Shown in pieces: positions 17,910 through 28,762 of a stretch of DNA of 64,000 bases; position 1 is the first letter of the stretch, and the number at the start of each line of letters is the position of its first letter. The stretch is taken from positions 2,841,001 through 2,905,000 of the forward strand of contig NZ_AP023033.1 in NCBI RefSeq assembly GCF_019670125.1. Direction: 5' to 3'. The notes beneath the pieces were generated by a model. It searched no databases. It had not been told where the DNA came from and saw nothing but the letters and a program-made list of their open reading frames with translations. The stretch is from Agarivorans aestuarii (lineage in GTDB: Bacteria > Pseudomonadota > Gammaproteobacteria > Enterobacterales > Celerinatantimonadaceae). A program made the position numbers and the translations under genes.

Positions 17910-20031
17910 ACCATTACTAAATAGTCGAGCACTCAGCCAGCTAACACTTGCAGTGATCAGTGCTTTATATTCTCAAAACCTTTTAGCTGCGCCTACCCAG
18001 TCTGACTACGGCGGAGTAGGCTTAATGCAAATGCCTACCGCGCGTATGAGTCCAGAAGGTGAGTTCGCCTTTAATGTAAATTACGTAGACCCTTATATTC
18101 GTGGCGCGATTGCAGTAACCCCCGTTCCTTGGTTCGAAGGCGTTATTCGCTATACAGCCGTTGAAAACCGATTGTATAGCCCCTACCCCGGCTACAGCGG
18201 TGATCAAAGTTATAAAGATAAAGGCTTCGACGCCAAGTTTCGTTTATGGGAAGAGTCTTACTACGTTCCAGAGCTCGCAGTGGGTTTTCGTGATATAGGC
18301 GGTACCGGGCTATTCTCTAGCGAATACTTTACTGCAAGCAAACGCTGGGGGGATTTCGATTTCACTTTAGGTATGGGCTGGGGTTACTTAGCTAATGGCA
18401 GCAGCACTAAAAACCCTTTTTGTGCGGTAAAAGAAGGTGCGTGCAATCGCCCAGGTTGGACACCAAGCGATAGTGATAGAGGCGGAAAAGTAGGCTTTGA
18501 GAACTTCTTCCGCGGCGAGTATGTGGGCTTGTTTGGCGGTGTGGAGTATCAAACGCCAATTGAAGGTTTAAGCTTAAAGCTGGAATATGATTCCAACAAT
18601 TATCAAAACGAAGCTTTAAATAATCAATTTACCCAAAGCTTACCGATTAATGTTGGCGCTGTATACGCATGGGGAGACTACGTAAACCTCAATCTCGGCT
18701 ACGAGCGGGGTAACACCTTAATGGCAGGCATTACCATTCGGACCAACTTCCAAACGGTGCCTAACCAAATCAAGCTAGACGCGCCACCCGAGGCAATAGA
18801 ACAAGCAACTAACGAGAATTCAGAGTACATCCCCGACGAACTCGCCGTTGCCTTATCAGATAGTGCAGGATTAGATGCCAGCCAAATTGTAGTTAGCGAA
18901 CAGTCGGTCACGGTAACAGGCCAACAAAGTAAATATAGAGATAGAAAAGACGCCGATGATCGAATAGCTAGAGTGTTGCATAATCGATTACCCGAGTCAG
19001 TGAATGAGTTTACGGTAATAGAAACCAATGAAAGCATACCGCTCTACCAAACAAGCCTTGACCGAAAAGCCTTTCTTCTTGAAGCGAACAACCAACTTGA
19101 GCCTGGTGAGAATACCGAGTTTGTAAACTCAGGCCCAGTTACAGAACAAAAATTACAGGGAGAAGTTAGCACAACGGATATAGAGCCCACACCCTATAAC
19201 GTTTCTCTCTATCCTGGTCTAACACAAAGCTTTGGTAGCCCAGAGACATTTTACTTTTATGCCATTTCACTGCACTTAGCGGGTGAATATCAACTTAGCG
19301 ATAAATTAAAGCTAGATGGTATTGCATCATGGACTGTAGCCAGTAACTACGACAAGTTTAATTATACGGTTGATGACACTACAGGTGCTATCCCACGTTC
19401 ACGAACCTACATTAGAGAGTACTTAACAGCTAGTGACGTTGGTATATCTAACCTTCAGCTCACCTATTTTGATAACTATGGCAAAAACCTTTATGCCCAA
19501 TATTACGGCGGTTATTTAGAGTTTATGTATGGCGGTGTGGGCGGTGAAGTACTCTACCGGCCATTTAATAGCTCAGTAGCGCTAGGCGTTGACTTAAACC
19601 GCGTAAAACAACGAGAGTTTGATAGAAAGTTTGGTTTTAGAGACTATGAGGTTACCACTGGCCATGCAGCTCTTTATTGGCAGAGCCCTTGGTATAACAT
19701 CAATACACAGCTCTCTGCAGGCCAATACCTATCTGGCGATAGAGGCTTTACCGTAGACCTATCAAGAGAGTTTGATAACGGTACTATTGCCGGCATATTT
19801 TTCACCAAAACCAACGTGAGTGCTAAAGATTATGGTGAAGGCAGCTTTAACAAAGGGTTCTACATTAAAATTCCTTTCGACATGATGCTTACACGTTCTA
19901 GCACCAAGTATGCTGCGTTTAATTGGACCCCTCTCACCCGAGATGGCGGCCAAAAGCTAATACGTAAATACAGCCTTTACGACATAACAAAACCTAAGGG
20001 TAAAAATAGTGTATCCACTCACTTTGAGTAA
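17902..20031 (+). CDS. yjbH: YjbH/GfcD-family outer-membrane beta-barrel protein
   Basis: A 709-residue protein, similar in length to E. coli YjbH. It starts at a GTG overlapping yjbG. The signal peptide ends around LLAAPTQ, then SDYGGVGLMQMPTARMSPEGEF and alternating amphipathic strands are typical of YjbH/GfcD barrels. A middle soluble region (about 300-400) is followed by a second barrel half. It is predicted to be the outer-membrane component of the exopolysaccharide secretion or modification system made with YjbF and YjbG. Its original terminator is split by the IS3 element downstream. Confidence 0.9.
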   Translation: MSKPLLNSRALSQLTLAVISALYSQNLLAAPTQSDYGGVGLMQMPTARMSPEGEFAFNVNYVDPYIRGAIAVTPVPWFEGVIRYTAVENRLYSPYPGYSGDQSYKDKGFDAKFRLWEESYYVPELAVGFRDIGGTGLFSSEYFTASKRWGDFDFTLGMGWGYLANGSSTKNPFCAVKEGACNRPGWTPSDSDRGGKVGFENFFRGEYVGLFGGVEYQTPIEGLSLKLEYDSNNYQNEALNNQFTQSLPINVGAVYAWGDYVNLNLGYERGNTLMAGITIRTNFQTVPNQIKLDAPPEAIEQATNENSEYIPDELAVALSDSAGLDASQIVVSEQSVTVTGQQSKYRDRKDADDRIARVLHNRLPESVNEFTVIETNESIPLYQTSLDRKAFLLEANNQLEPGENTEFVNSGPVTEQKLQGEVSTTDIEPTPYNVSLYPGLTQSFGSPETFYFYAISLHLAGEYQLSDKLKLDGIASWTVASNYDKFNYTVDDTTGAIPRSRTYIREYLTASDVGISNLQLTYFDNYGKNLYAQYYGGYLEFMYGGVGGEVLYRPFNSSVALGVDLNRVKQREFDRKFGFRDYEVTTGHAALYWQSPWYNINTQLSAGQYLSGDRGFTVDLSREFDNGTIAGIFFTKTNVSAKDYGEGSFNKGFYIKIPFDMMLTRSSTKYAAFNWTPLTRDGGQKLIRKYSLYDITKPKGKNSVSTHFE

Positions 20032-20066
20032 ATAGCTTTAAGCAACAAAAAAGGCGCTTGTAGTGG

Positions 20067-21244
<1,178 letters not shown>

Positions 21245-21352
21245 AAATTTTCCTACCTAATGATGGTGATGATATCACCTCTAATTAGGTGGCCAAATTC
21301 ACTATGCCACTACACTACTGCGCCTTTTTTGGTTTATTCACTGGCAACGATA

Positions 21353-22519
21353 CTAATCGCTACCAAATAGATCGCGGGTATATACTTTATCAGCTACATC
21401 TTTAATATCATCAACCATGCGGTTAGCGATAATTACATCACAACTTTGTTTGAATTCTTCTAAATCGCGATACACCTTTGAGTGGAAAAACTCATCTTCT
21501 TCCATCACTGGCTCATAAATCACAACTTCAATACCCTTAGCTTTAATGCGCTTCATAATGCCTTGAATACTCGAGGCTCGAAAATTATCGGAGCCGGACT
21601 TCATAATTAGGCGATACACCCCTACTCGCGTTGGATTGCGCTTCACAATGGATTCGGCGATAAAATCTTTGCGGGTAGTATTAGCATCTACAATCGCACC
21701 AATAATGTTGTTTGGTACTTCTTTATAATTTGCCAGCAACTGTTTAGTGTCTTTAGGCAGGCAGTAACCGCCATAACCAAAAGAAGGGTTGTTATAGTGA
21801 TTGCCAATGCGCGGGTCTAAACCTACCCCTTCAATAATGTGGCGGCTGTCTAAACCATGGGTTTCGGCGTAAGTATCTAACTCGTTAAAGTAAGCTACGC
21901 GCAGCGCTAAATAGGTATTAGCAAATAATTTTATTGCTTCTGCCTCGGTGGAGTCGGTTAGCAGTACGTCGATGTTTTCTTTTACGGCGCCCTCTACCAA
22001 CAAATCAGCAAACACTTGCGCACGTTCAGACTCTTCACCCACCACAATACGAGAAGGATGCAAGTTATCGTGCAAGGCTCGGCCTTCACGTAAAAACTCC
22101 GGAGAGAAAATAATATTATCTACACCAAACTTTTCACGTACAGATTTAGTGTATCCCACCGGCACGGTTGATTTAATCACCATCACCGCTTGCGGGTTTA
22201 TCTCTAACACATCACTAATTACCGCTTCTACAGACTTTGTATTAAAGTAATTAGTCTCTGGGTCGTAATCGGTAGGCGTCGAAATAATCACATAATCCGC
22301 ACCGGCATAAGCCTGCTGCTTATCGAGCGTAGCGGTAAAGTTAAGCGTTTTGTTGGCTAAAAAAACTTCAATTTCAACATCAACAATCGGCGATTGTTTG
22401 TTGTTAAGCATGGCTACTTTTTCAGGGACAATATCCACAGCCACCACCTCGTGGTGCTGTGCAATCAACATAGAGTTGGACAAACCTACATAGCCGGTGC
22501 CGGCAACTGCAATTTTCAT
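21353..22519 (-). CDS. ugd: UDP-glucose 6-dehydrogenase
   Basis: A 388-residue enzyme that oxidises UDP-glucose to UDP-glucuronate with two NAD+. Motifs: GTGYVGLSN (residues 7-15), the STPTDYD segment, [17 protein letters not shown] and the catalytic-cysteine region [12 protein letters not shown]. The short form (388 residues) matches E. coli and Klebsiella Ugd. It is the last gene of the rfb/O-antigen transcription unit and ends at the IS-split terminator. UDP-GlcA may be a precursor for the second glycan. Confidence 0.95.
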   Translation of the reverse strand: MKIAVAGTGYVGLSNSMLIAQHHEVVAVDIVPEKVAMLNNKQSPIVDVEIEVFLANKTLNFTATLDKQQAYAGADYVIISTPTDYDPETNYFNTKSVEAVISDVLEINPQAVMVIKSTVPVGYTKSVREKFGVDNIIFSPEFLREGRALHDNLHPSRIVVGEESERAQVFADLLVEGAVKENIDVLLTDSTEAEAIKLFANTYLALRVAYFNELDTYAETHGLDSRHIIEGVGLDPRIGNHYNNPSFGYGGYCLPKDTKQLLANYKEVPNNIIGAIVDANTTRKDFIAESIVKRNPTRVGVYRLIMKSGSDNFRASSIQGIMKRIKAKGIEVVIYEPVMEEDEFFHSKVYRDLEEFKQSCDVIIANRMVDDIKDVADKVYTRDLFGSD

Positions 22520-22540
22520 GGGTATTGTTCCAATAATAAA

Positions 22541-23416
22541 TTATAAAAGAGTAATCACTTTAGTTAGGGCTGCACGCCAATCACTGGCTACTACACCCCA
22601 AGCTTTTTGCATAGTGCTACAATCCATTACCGAGTAACTAGGACGAGGGGCAGGCAATGGATAATCTTCAGTCTTAATGGCGTTTAACTTCGCCGCGCTG
22701 CCTAGCTTACCTTGAGCCAAGCCTTCGGCCAAAATCGCTCTGGTAAAACCATGCCAAGAGGTAGGTAAATCACCACAATGGTGGTAAGAGCCCCAAGCTG
22801 TTTTACCTGCGCTAATTTGTTCACAGCAGTGCAGAATTGCCGCCGCTAAATCACCCGCATAGGTAGGGCAGCCGTATTGATCGGCAATTACGCCCAGCTC
22901 TTCTCGCTCTGCCGCTATGCGCAGCATGGTTTTTACAAAATTATTGCCATACTCCGAGAATACCCAAGCGGTGCGAATAATTATATGTTCTGCCAATGTA
23001 TTGCGTACCGCTTTTTCACCTTGCCATTTGGTTTCTCCATATACGCCTAGCGGTTTAGCGGGTTGATTAGGCAGATAAGGAGTCGTAGCTGTACCATCAA
23101 ATACGTAATCGGTAGATACATGAATCATAGGAATAGCAGCATTTTTGGCTGATTTAGCCAGGTACTCTGGGCCTTTTGCATTAATGGCCGTTGCTAGTTC
23201 TGCTTCGCTTTGGGCTTTGTCAACCGCCGTGTGAGCAGCAGCATTTACAATAATATCCGGCTTAGTATTAGCAACAAAATCGATTACGGCTTGCTGGTTG
23301 GTAATATCCAAATCTTGGTAGTCGGTAGCAATTACTGTAAATAGCGAGCTGTTTTTGGCAAGATCTTGCAGACAAGAGCCTAGCTGCCCATTGGCACCAG
23401 TGAGTAATATTTTCAT
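22541..23416 (-). CDS. rfbD: dTDP-4-dehydrorhamnose reductase
   Basis: A 291-residue short-chain reductase that performs the last step of dTDP-L-rhamnose synthesis. It has GANGQLGSCL (residues 7-16), NAAAHTAVDKAQSE, the STDYVFDG loop and the catalytic YGETKWQGE. Its ATG overlaps the rfbC stop as TAATG. The gene order rfbB-A-C-D is a standard arrangement. Confidence 0.95.
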   Translation of the reverse strand: MKILLTGANGQLGSCLQDLAKNSSLFTVIATDYQDLDITNQQAVIDFVANTKPDIIVNAAAHTAVDKAQSEAELATAINAKGPEYLAKSAKNAAIPMIHVSTDYVFDGTATTPYLPNQPAKPLGVYGETKWQGEKAVRNTLAEHIIIRTAWVFSEYGNNFVKTMLRIAAEREELGVIADQYGCPTYAGDLAAAILHCCEQISAGKTAWGSYHHCGDLPTSWHGFTRAILAEGLAQGKLGSAAKLNAIKTEDYPLPAPRPSYSVMDCSTMQKAWGVVASDWRAALTKVITLL

Positions 23417-23952
23417 TATGAAAAAAGCTCCTTTAGGGCTAAACCCTGCTTGTCTTTATCCGACAACTTAACATCTGAGGTTGGCCATATTATACCTACA
23501 TCGCTGTCATCCCAGGCTAGGCAAGCTTCGTCGCTAGGATCATAATAATCGGTACATTTGTACTCAAAATCTGCTACATCACTAGTTACTACAAAGCCAT
23601 GAGCAAGCCCAGGTGGCACCCAAAACTGGCGCTTGTTGTCTTCACTTAACTCTACCCCTGCCCACTGCCCAAAGGTTGCAGAGTTCGGACGAATATCTAC
23701 CGCTACGTCAAATACGCTACCACGCACTACCCGCACTAACTTGCCTTGCGGTTTGCTCTTTTGAAAATGTAAGCCGCGTAATACGCCCTTAGTAGAGCGA
23801 GAATGATTGTCTTGCACAAAATCTACATCAATATTCAGCGCCGTTTTATAACGCTCCGCTTGGAAGGCCTCTAAAAAAAAACCGCGGTGATCACCAAATA
23901 CTTTAGGTTCAATAATCTTTACATCGGCTATACAGGTATCTATAACATTCAC
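23416..23952 (-). CDS. rfbC: dTDP-4-dehydrorhamnose 3,5-epimerase
   Basis: A 178-residue cupin-fold epimerase. It shows the conserved GDHRGFFLEAFQ start, QDNHSRSTKGVLRGLHFQ with the catalytic histidine, KLVRVVRGSVFDVAVDIR and the WVPPGLAHGFVV block. It converts dTDP-4-keto-6-deoxyglucose to the L-lyxo form. Followed directly by rfbD. Confidence 0.96.
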   Translation of the reverse strand: MNVIDTCIADVKIIEPKVFGDHRGFFLEAFQAERYKTALNIDVDFVQDNHSRSTKGVLRGLHFQKSKPQGKLVRVVRGSVFDVAVDIRPNSATFGQWAGVELSEDNKRQFWVPPGLAHGFVVTSDVADFEYKCTDYYDPSDEACLAWDDSDVGIIWPTSDVKLSDKDKQGLALKELFS

Positions 23953-23986
23953 GTTTGGCGCCCTTAATCGAATGTTTGCTTAACAG

Positions 23987-24886
23987 TTAAGCTTGATGTT
24001 CATTTAACAAACGTTGTAAGTATTGGCCGTAACCGGTTTTTTTAAGCGAGGTAGCTTGTGCTTGCAGGCCCTGCTCACAAAGCCAGCCCTGGTTAAACGC
24101 AATCTCTTCTAAACACGCTACCTTTAAACCTTGACGGTGCTCAATAGTTTGCACGTATTGGCCTGCTTCTAACAGCGAATCATGGGTGCCGGTATCTAGC
24201 CACGCAAAACCGCGCCCCAGCAACTCAACCTCTAATTCACATTTAGCCAAATACGCCATATTTACATCTGTTATTTCTAACTCACCGCGCGGCGATGGCT
24301 TAATGGCTTTAGCAATCTCTACTACGCGGTTATCATAAAAATACAAACCGGTGACTGCGTAGTTTGATTTAGGCTGTGCTGGCTTCTCTTCAATGCTTAA
24401 AGCCTTGCCCTGTTTATCAAACTCCACCACACCAAAACGCTCTGGGTCGGTAACATGGTAACCAAATACGGTAGCGCCAGAGGCTTTACCAGTAGCCTTT
24501 AATAACTTATTACTAAAATGCTGGCCATAAAAAATATTATCACCCAAAATTAGTGCGACATTATCATCACCAATAAATTGCTCACCAATTATAAAGGCTT
24601 GGGCTAGGCCATCTGGGCTCGACTGCTCAGCATAACTCAAGTTAATACCAAATTGGCTACCATCGCCCAGCATTTTTTGATAATTGGGTAAATCTTCTGG
24701 AGTAGAAATAAGCAAAATATCTTTAATGCCAGAGAGCATTAATACCGAGATCGGGTAAAAAATCATCGGCTTATCGTAAATCGGCAATAACTGTTTAGAG
24801 GTACCCATAGTAATAGGATGCAAGCGGGTACCACTGCCGCCGGCCAATACAATCCCTTTGTAGGGTTTAGCACTGCTGTTATTCAT
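23987..24886 (-). CDS. rfbA: glucose-1-phosphate thymidylyltransferase
   Basis: A 299-residue enzyme that makes dTDP-glucose from Glc-1-P and dTTP. Visible: [13 protein letters not shown] nucleotide-binding loop (about residues 14-26), [24 protein letters not shown] and [20 protein letters not shown]. Length agrees with RmlA. A 10-bp gap separates it from rfbB upstream. Confidence 0.96.
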   Translation of the reverse strand: MNNSSAKPYKGIVLAGGSGTRLHPITMGTSKQLLPIYDKPMIFYPISVLMLSGIKDILLISTPEDLPNYQKMLGDGSQFGINLSYAEQSSPDGLAQAFIIGEQFIGDDNVALILGDNIFYGQHFSNKLLKATGKASGATVFGYHVTDPERFGVVEFDKQGKALSIEEKPAQPKSNYAVTGLYFYDNRVVEIAKAIKPSPRGELEITDVNMAYLAKCELEVELLGRGFAWLDTGTHDSLLEAGQYVQTIEHRQGLKVACLEEIAFNQGWLCEQGLQAQATSLKKTGYGQYLQRLLNEHQA

Positions 24887-24895
24887 AAATGGCTC

Positions 24896-25972
24896 CTAGC
24901 CCAATCGCTCTAAACGGTAATCACCACTTAGCACATCTTGCCACCATTGCTGATGATTTAAATACCACATAACCGTTTTACGAATGCCAGTTTCAAAGCT
25001 TTCTTCTGGCGTCCACCCTAGTTCTTTGGCAATTTTAGAGGCATCTATCGCGTAACGCGCATCATGCCCTGGGCGATCTTTAACAAAAGTAATTAGATCT
25101 TCAAACTTACTATGCCCTGCCGCAGCTAACTTAGCTTTAGCATCCTTAGGGGCTAGCTCTTCTAACAAGCTACAAATAGTGCGTACCACATCTATATTGG
25201 TTTTTTCATTGTGGCCGCCAATATTATAGGTTTCCCCTACTTCACCGGTAGTTACCACCTTATATAGTGCACGTGCGTGGTCTTCAACGTAGAGCCAATC
25301 ACGTACTTGTAAACCATTCCCATAAATGGGCAACGCTTTAGCATCTAAGGCGTTTAAGATAACGTGAGGGATTAGCTTTTCTGGGAAGTGATAAGGCCCA
25401 TAATTGTTAGAGCAATTAGTTATAACAACCGGCAAGCCGTAGGTACGATGCCAAGCACGCACCAAATGATCACTAGAAGCTTTTGAGGCTGAATATGGAG
25501 AACTAGGCGCATAAGGCGTGGTTTCTAAAAATAAATCGTTAGTGCCTTCTAAATCTCCATACACTTCATCGGTAGAGATATGATGGAAGCGAAAATTGGC
25601 TTTGGCTTCTCGCTCAAGCCCCATCCAATACTCGCGTGCAGCCTCTAACAAGTTGTAGGTGCCTACGATATTGGTTTGGATAAACTCGCCTGGGCCCTCT
25701 ATAGAACGGTCTACATGACTTTCTGCCGCCAGGTGCATTACCGCTGTTGGCTTAAACTCGGCGAAGGCTTTAACCATTGCCGCTTTATCGCAAATATTCG
25801 ACTGCAAAAATGTATAACGCTCATTATTTGCAACCGTATCTAACGACGCCACATTACCCGCATAAGTAAGTGCATCTACATTCAATACCGTATCATTGGT
25901 ATTCTCAATTATGTGGCGCACCACCGCGCTGCCTATAAATCCGGCGCCGCCGGTTACTAGTAACTTATTCAT
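24896..25972 (-). CDS. rfbB: dTDP-glucose 4,6-dehydratase
   Basis: A 358-residue extended short-chain dehydrogenase. It has [13 protein letters not shown] (about residues 8-20), [19 protein letters not shown] and the catalytic [10 protein letters not shown], all hallmarks of RmlB. It produces dTDP-4-keto-6-deoxyglucose. It is the first gene of the rfbBACD block and has a 372-bp untranslated region before it that may hold its own promoter. Confidence 0.96.
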   Translation of the reverse strand: MNKLLVTGGAGFIGSAVVRHIIENTNDTVLNVDALTYAGNVASLDTVANNERYTFLQSNICDKAAMVKAFAEFKPTAVMHLAAESHVDRSIEGPGEFIQTNIVGTYNLLEAAREYWMGLEREAKANFRFHHISTDEVYGDLEGTNDLFLETTPYAPSSPYSASKASSDHLVRAWHRTYGLPVVITNCSNNYGPYHFPEKLIPHVILNALDAKALPIYGNGLQVRDWLYVEDHARALYKVVTTGEVGETYNIGGHNEKTNIDVVRTICSLLEELAPKDAKAKLAAAGHSKFEDLITFVKDRPGHDARYAIDASKIAKELGWTPEESFETGIRKTVMWYLNHQQWWQDVLSGDYRLERLG

Positions 25973-26344
25973 TTAATCGATCACTTAACATTGAAAAGCG
26001 AATTATTGCGAAGCTACTGGATAATAGCAAATCATACGACTTTTAATAAATAGACTGAATAACTGATCTACTATTCTAATTTTCAAAAACATATCCCCCA
26101 GCATTTTACGCACCATAATTTAAATTCGAATGTTGTATAGAGTACTGGAGCGAAATCTGTAGTGTAGACGATAATATTGGCAGATGATCTCATCTGCCAA
26201 TTTACCTAGCACTAGCCCTCATCAGTAAATGGTTACTTTTCGGCTACGTTCCATCGGACTCAATCAACGAAAAAACGCTCCTTTCCCGCTCGATACAAAA
26301 ACAGAAAACCTAGCAATTACTCGTTGGTTCGACTATTAAAGTAC
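25973..26344. promoter_or_regulatory. 372-bp gap between the rfb block and the variable cassette
   Basis: No open reading frame or RNA gene is apparent. The gap probably holds the promoter for rfbBACD-ugd. The one strong structure is a 12-bp inverted repeat at 26176-26201. It marks the junction between the conserved rfb genes and the AT-rich cassette. Confidence 0.45.
26176..26201. repeat. perfect 12-bp inverted repeat
   Basis: ATTGGCAGATGA and TCATCTGCCAAT are exact complements separated by 2 nt (a practical hairpin of about 11 bp with a 4-nt loop). Neither side has a T-run of terminator type, so it may be a weak terminator for the cassette, an attenuator or an old insertion scar. Confidence 0.65.
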
Positions 26345-27568
26345 CTAACCAACATGTTTTGCAAAAACTTTAACCAAATCAGCAGCCGTAGAATCTCTGT
26401 TGAACTTGGGCGCAGCCTCTATACTGCTAGTTCTAACCTGCTGATATAGGTCTTTATCTTTATGGAACCTCAAGATTGCGGCTGTAATTTGATCCACATT
26501 TTCGCTTTCAACAACCACCCCTGAATTGGTTTCGCGAATAATGGCTGTTGCTTCCCCTTCTGGCACGCTCATGATGGTTGGTATCCCCATCCCCATACAT
26601 TCGAATATCTTAGACGGGATCACTGTTCTAAAAAGATCGCTGTTGACAAGAGGTACCAAAGATACATCACAAAGTGACCAAAGTTTTGGCATCATCTCTT
26701 TAGGCTGCCTATCAATTAGAACTACATTCTTTAGTTGCTTTTTCTCAACAAGGTCTACAACATTTTGCCTTGCCGCACCACCACCAGCAAACATCACTCG
26801 AATGTCATCATAAATTTGCAAACGTTCTGCTACATCAACAATATGCTCCAGACCATGCGCCATACCATGAGTACCAATGTAACCAGCTACGAACTTATTT
26901 TCTAAGCCATACTTAGTCGCAAAATCATGAGCTTTTGCATCTGATGGCTCGTACTTTGTCAAGTCAACACCGTTTAGGACGATATCAATTTTGTCACCGT
27001 CGATACCACGCTTAATCAACTCATCTTTAAAAGAATGAGTAACAGACACTATCGAATCAGCTCTTCGATACAAAAACAATTCAATCTTTTCGAGCATGCG
27101 AATTACGAAACTATCCTTCATCGCTCCAACAGCAGTGATTGATGCCGGCCAGATATCTCGAAGTTCGAACACAAATGGCTTTCGTTTGACGGCCGACAAA
27201 GCCCACCCAGCAATAGCACTGAAAAACTGAGGTGACGTCGCAACGATAACATCTGGCTTTTTCTGAAACAGACCAGCGATAAATCCAGTCACCATGAATG
27301 ACATGAAATCCAAAATACGCTTAACAAAACCCTCATTTGCAGTGATGAAAGTTTTCACTCGAACTACATCGATACCGTCCAACTGATGCGTTTGATACCA
27401 AGCATTCTTGTAACCTTCAAATACCCTTCCTTCAGGAAAGTTTGGTGCGCAAGTAACGACAGTGACCTTGTGCCCAGCTTTAACCCAACGGATTGCATGT
27501 TCATAGGTTCTCGTTGCAGGAGCATTGCCTTCGGGCGGAAAATTATCAGTTAGGAAAATGATTTTCAT
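26345..27568 (-). CDS. GT4 glycosyltransferase (WbuB/WcaI-like)
   Basis: A 407-residue GT4 transferase. The N-terminal FLTDNFPPEGNAPATRTYEHA, the RVKTFITANEGF-KRILDFMSFM segment and the C-terminal GYIGTHGMAHGLEHIVDVAERL are characteristic of the WbuB family (L-FucNAc transferase in E. coli O26 loci). Length also fits. In this cassette it should add one sugar of the O-unit; the donor could be L-FucNAc-like or a related amino sugar, which I cannot settle. Confidence 0.8.
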   Translation of the reverse strand: MKIIFLTDNFPPEGNAPATRTYEHAIRWVKAGHKVTVVTCAPNFPEGRVFEGYKNAWYQTHQLDGIDVVRVKTFITANEGFVKRILDFMSFMVTGFIAGLFQKKPDVIVATSPQFFSAIAGWALSAVKRKPFVFELRDIWPASITAVGAMKDSFVIRMLEKIELFLYRRADSIVSVTHSFKDELIKRGIDGDKIDIVLNGVDLTKYEPSDAKAHDFATKYGLENKFVAGYIGTHGMAHGLEHIVDVAERLQIYDDIRVMFAGGGAARQNVVDLVEKKQLKNVVLIDRQPKEMMPKLWSLCDVSLVPLVNSDLFRTVIPSKIFECMGMGIPTIMSVPEGEATAIIRETNSGVVVESENVDQITAAILRFHKDKDLYQQVRTSSIEAAPKFNRDSTAADLVKVFAKHVG

Positions 27569-27571
27569 ACT

Positions 27572-28762
27572 TTAATTGACTTCTAATAGGTGCAAAAAGT
27601 CTTTAGATATTGCAGATGGTGAGTATTCTTCTAACACTAGTTTACTACCTAAACAGTTAGAAACCTCATTTAAGTCTATCGACCCCTTATGATTGGCAAA
27701 TATTTGACAGCGATTAGATTCTTTTAAAAACTGATAAACTCTATCCTTTTCATCTTCAACTAGAGCTAATATAGGCTTATCTGTACCAAAGTAATCATAG
27801 AGCTTTCCAGGAATCTGTGTGGTACCAGACTTATTTCCTATATAAAGGAGTACATCCGCCTCTCGGTAAGCTCGGAAAACTTCGGAAAGTTGAACCTCTC
27901 CAAAGTAGCTCGCAAAATCACATGACTCTAAAGTGCTTAACTGGGCCTCCGATAATTTACCAAAGATTTTTAACCTATACTTAAGAGCACTAGACGTCTG
28001 ATTAAACGAACTTATTGAGTCGAGCAATGGAGTAATACTTCTGCCTTTCAAGACACCGGTATAAACGATGTTTATGGTCAATTTAGATTTAAATGAAGGT
28101 GATGTTACGGAGCGCAGATAACTTCTAGGAATATAAAATGCTTTGCTTTTTATAGATGGGTATATATTTCGCATAAGCTCTAATGTTGGCAATGATACAT
28201 AAAAAATTTTGTCAGCTTGTTCCAAAAACCTCTTTTCATAATAACTTGCTCTTAATCCATCAATAATCCCATTGGTATTAACATCACTTTGCCAGGGGTC
28301 TCCCCAAATCTGAGCCCATTTAACTGAGCAACTCTTAATGAGCTTTTCAGCAAGAAAATGAGAGGATTTTGTATCAGAAGAGCTAATTACATAATCAAAA
28401 CTACCTGGGTCTATAGAGTGTTTACTCTTTAACCACAAAATATCTACCGAAGGGAAAAAAAACAACTTTTTAATATACTTTTTAAAGATATTTTGACTAT
28501 TAACTACCCCTGATGAGCCACCCGTATAACTTGAAGGAACAAAGTCAGAAATCAGTTTAACATCACATTCAATGAGCTTTATTTTGGGATCTAAGTTTGC
28601 GACTAAGAAATCATCAAGTACTTTAGATGGATAACGTATAGTTAATACAGTAACATCATTACCTAACTCGGCTAGTCCATTAACTAGAGCCATATTTCTT
28701 ATAGAGGCCGAACATGAACGCTTTCTAAAAAGACTAGTTATATATAGAATTTTCTTTCTCAT
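27572..28762 (-). CDS. GT4-like glycosyltransferase, AT-rich cassette
   Basis: A 396-residue GT-B protein. KILYITSLFRKRSCSASIRNM begins the N-terminal domain; the C-terminal domain has NIVYTGVLKGRSITPLLDSI and IPGKLYDYFGTDKPILALVEDE, where the usual E-x7-E donor signature is weaker than in classical GT4 enzymes. It overlaps the upstream gene by 4 bp (ATGA). Codon use is much more A/T-rich than in the rfb genes. Specificity unknown. Confidence 0.72.
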   Translation of the reverse strand: MRKKILYITSLFRKRSCSASIRNMALVNGLAELGNDVTVLTIRYPSKVLDDFLVANLDPKIKLIECDVKLISDFVPSSYTGGSSGVVNSQNIFKKYIKKLFFFPSVDILWLKSKHSIDPGSFDYVISSSDTKSSHFLAEKLIKSCSVKWAQIWGDPWQSDVNTNGIIDGLRASYYEKRFLEQADKIFYVSLPTLELMRNIYPSIKSKAFYIPRSYLRSVTSPSFKSKLTINIVYTGVLKGRSITPLLDSISSFNQTSSALKYRLKIFGKLSEAQLSTLESCDFASYFGEVQLSEVFRAYREADVLLYIGNKSGTTQIPGKLYDYFGTDKPILALVEDEKDRVYQFLKESNRCQIFANHKGSIDLNEVSNCLGSKLVLEEYSPSAISKDFLHLLEVN

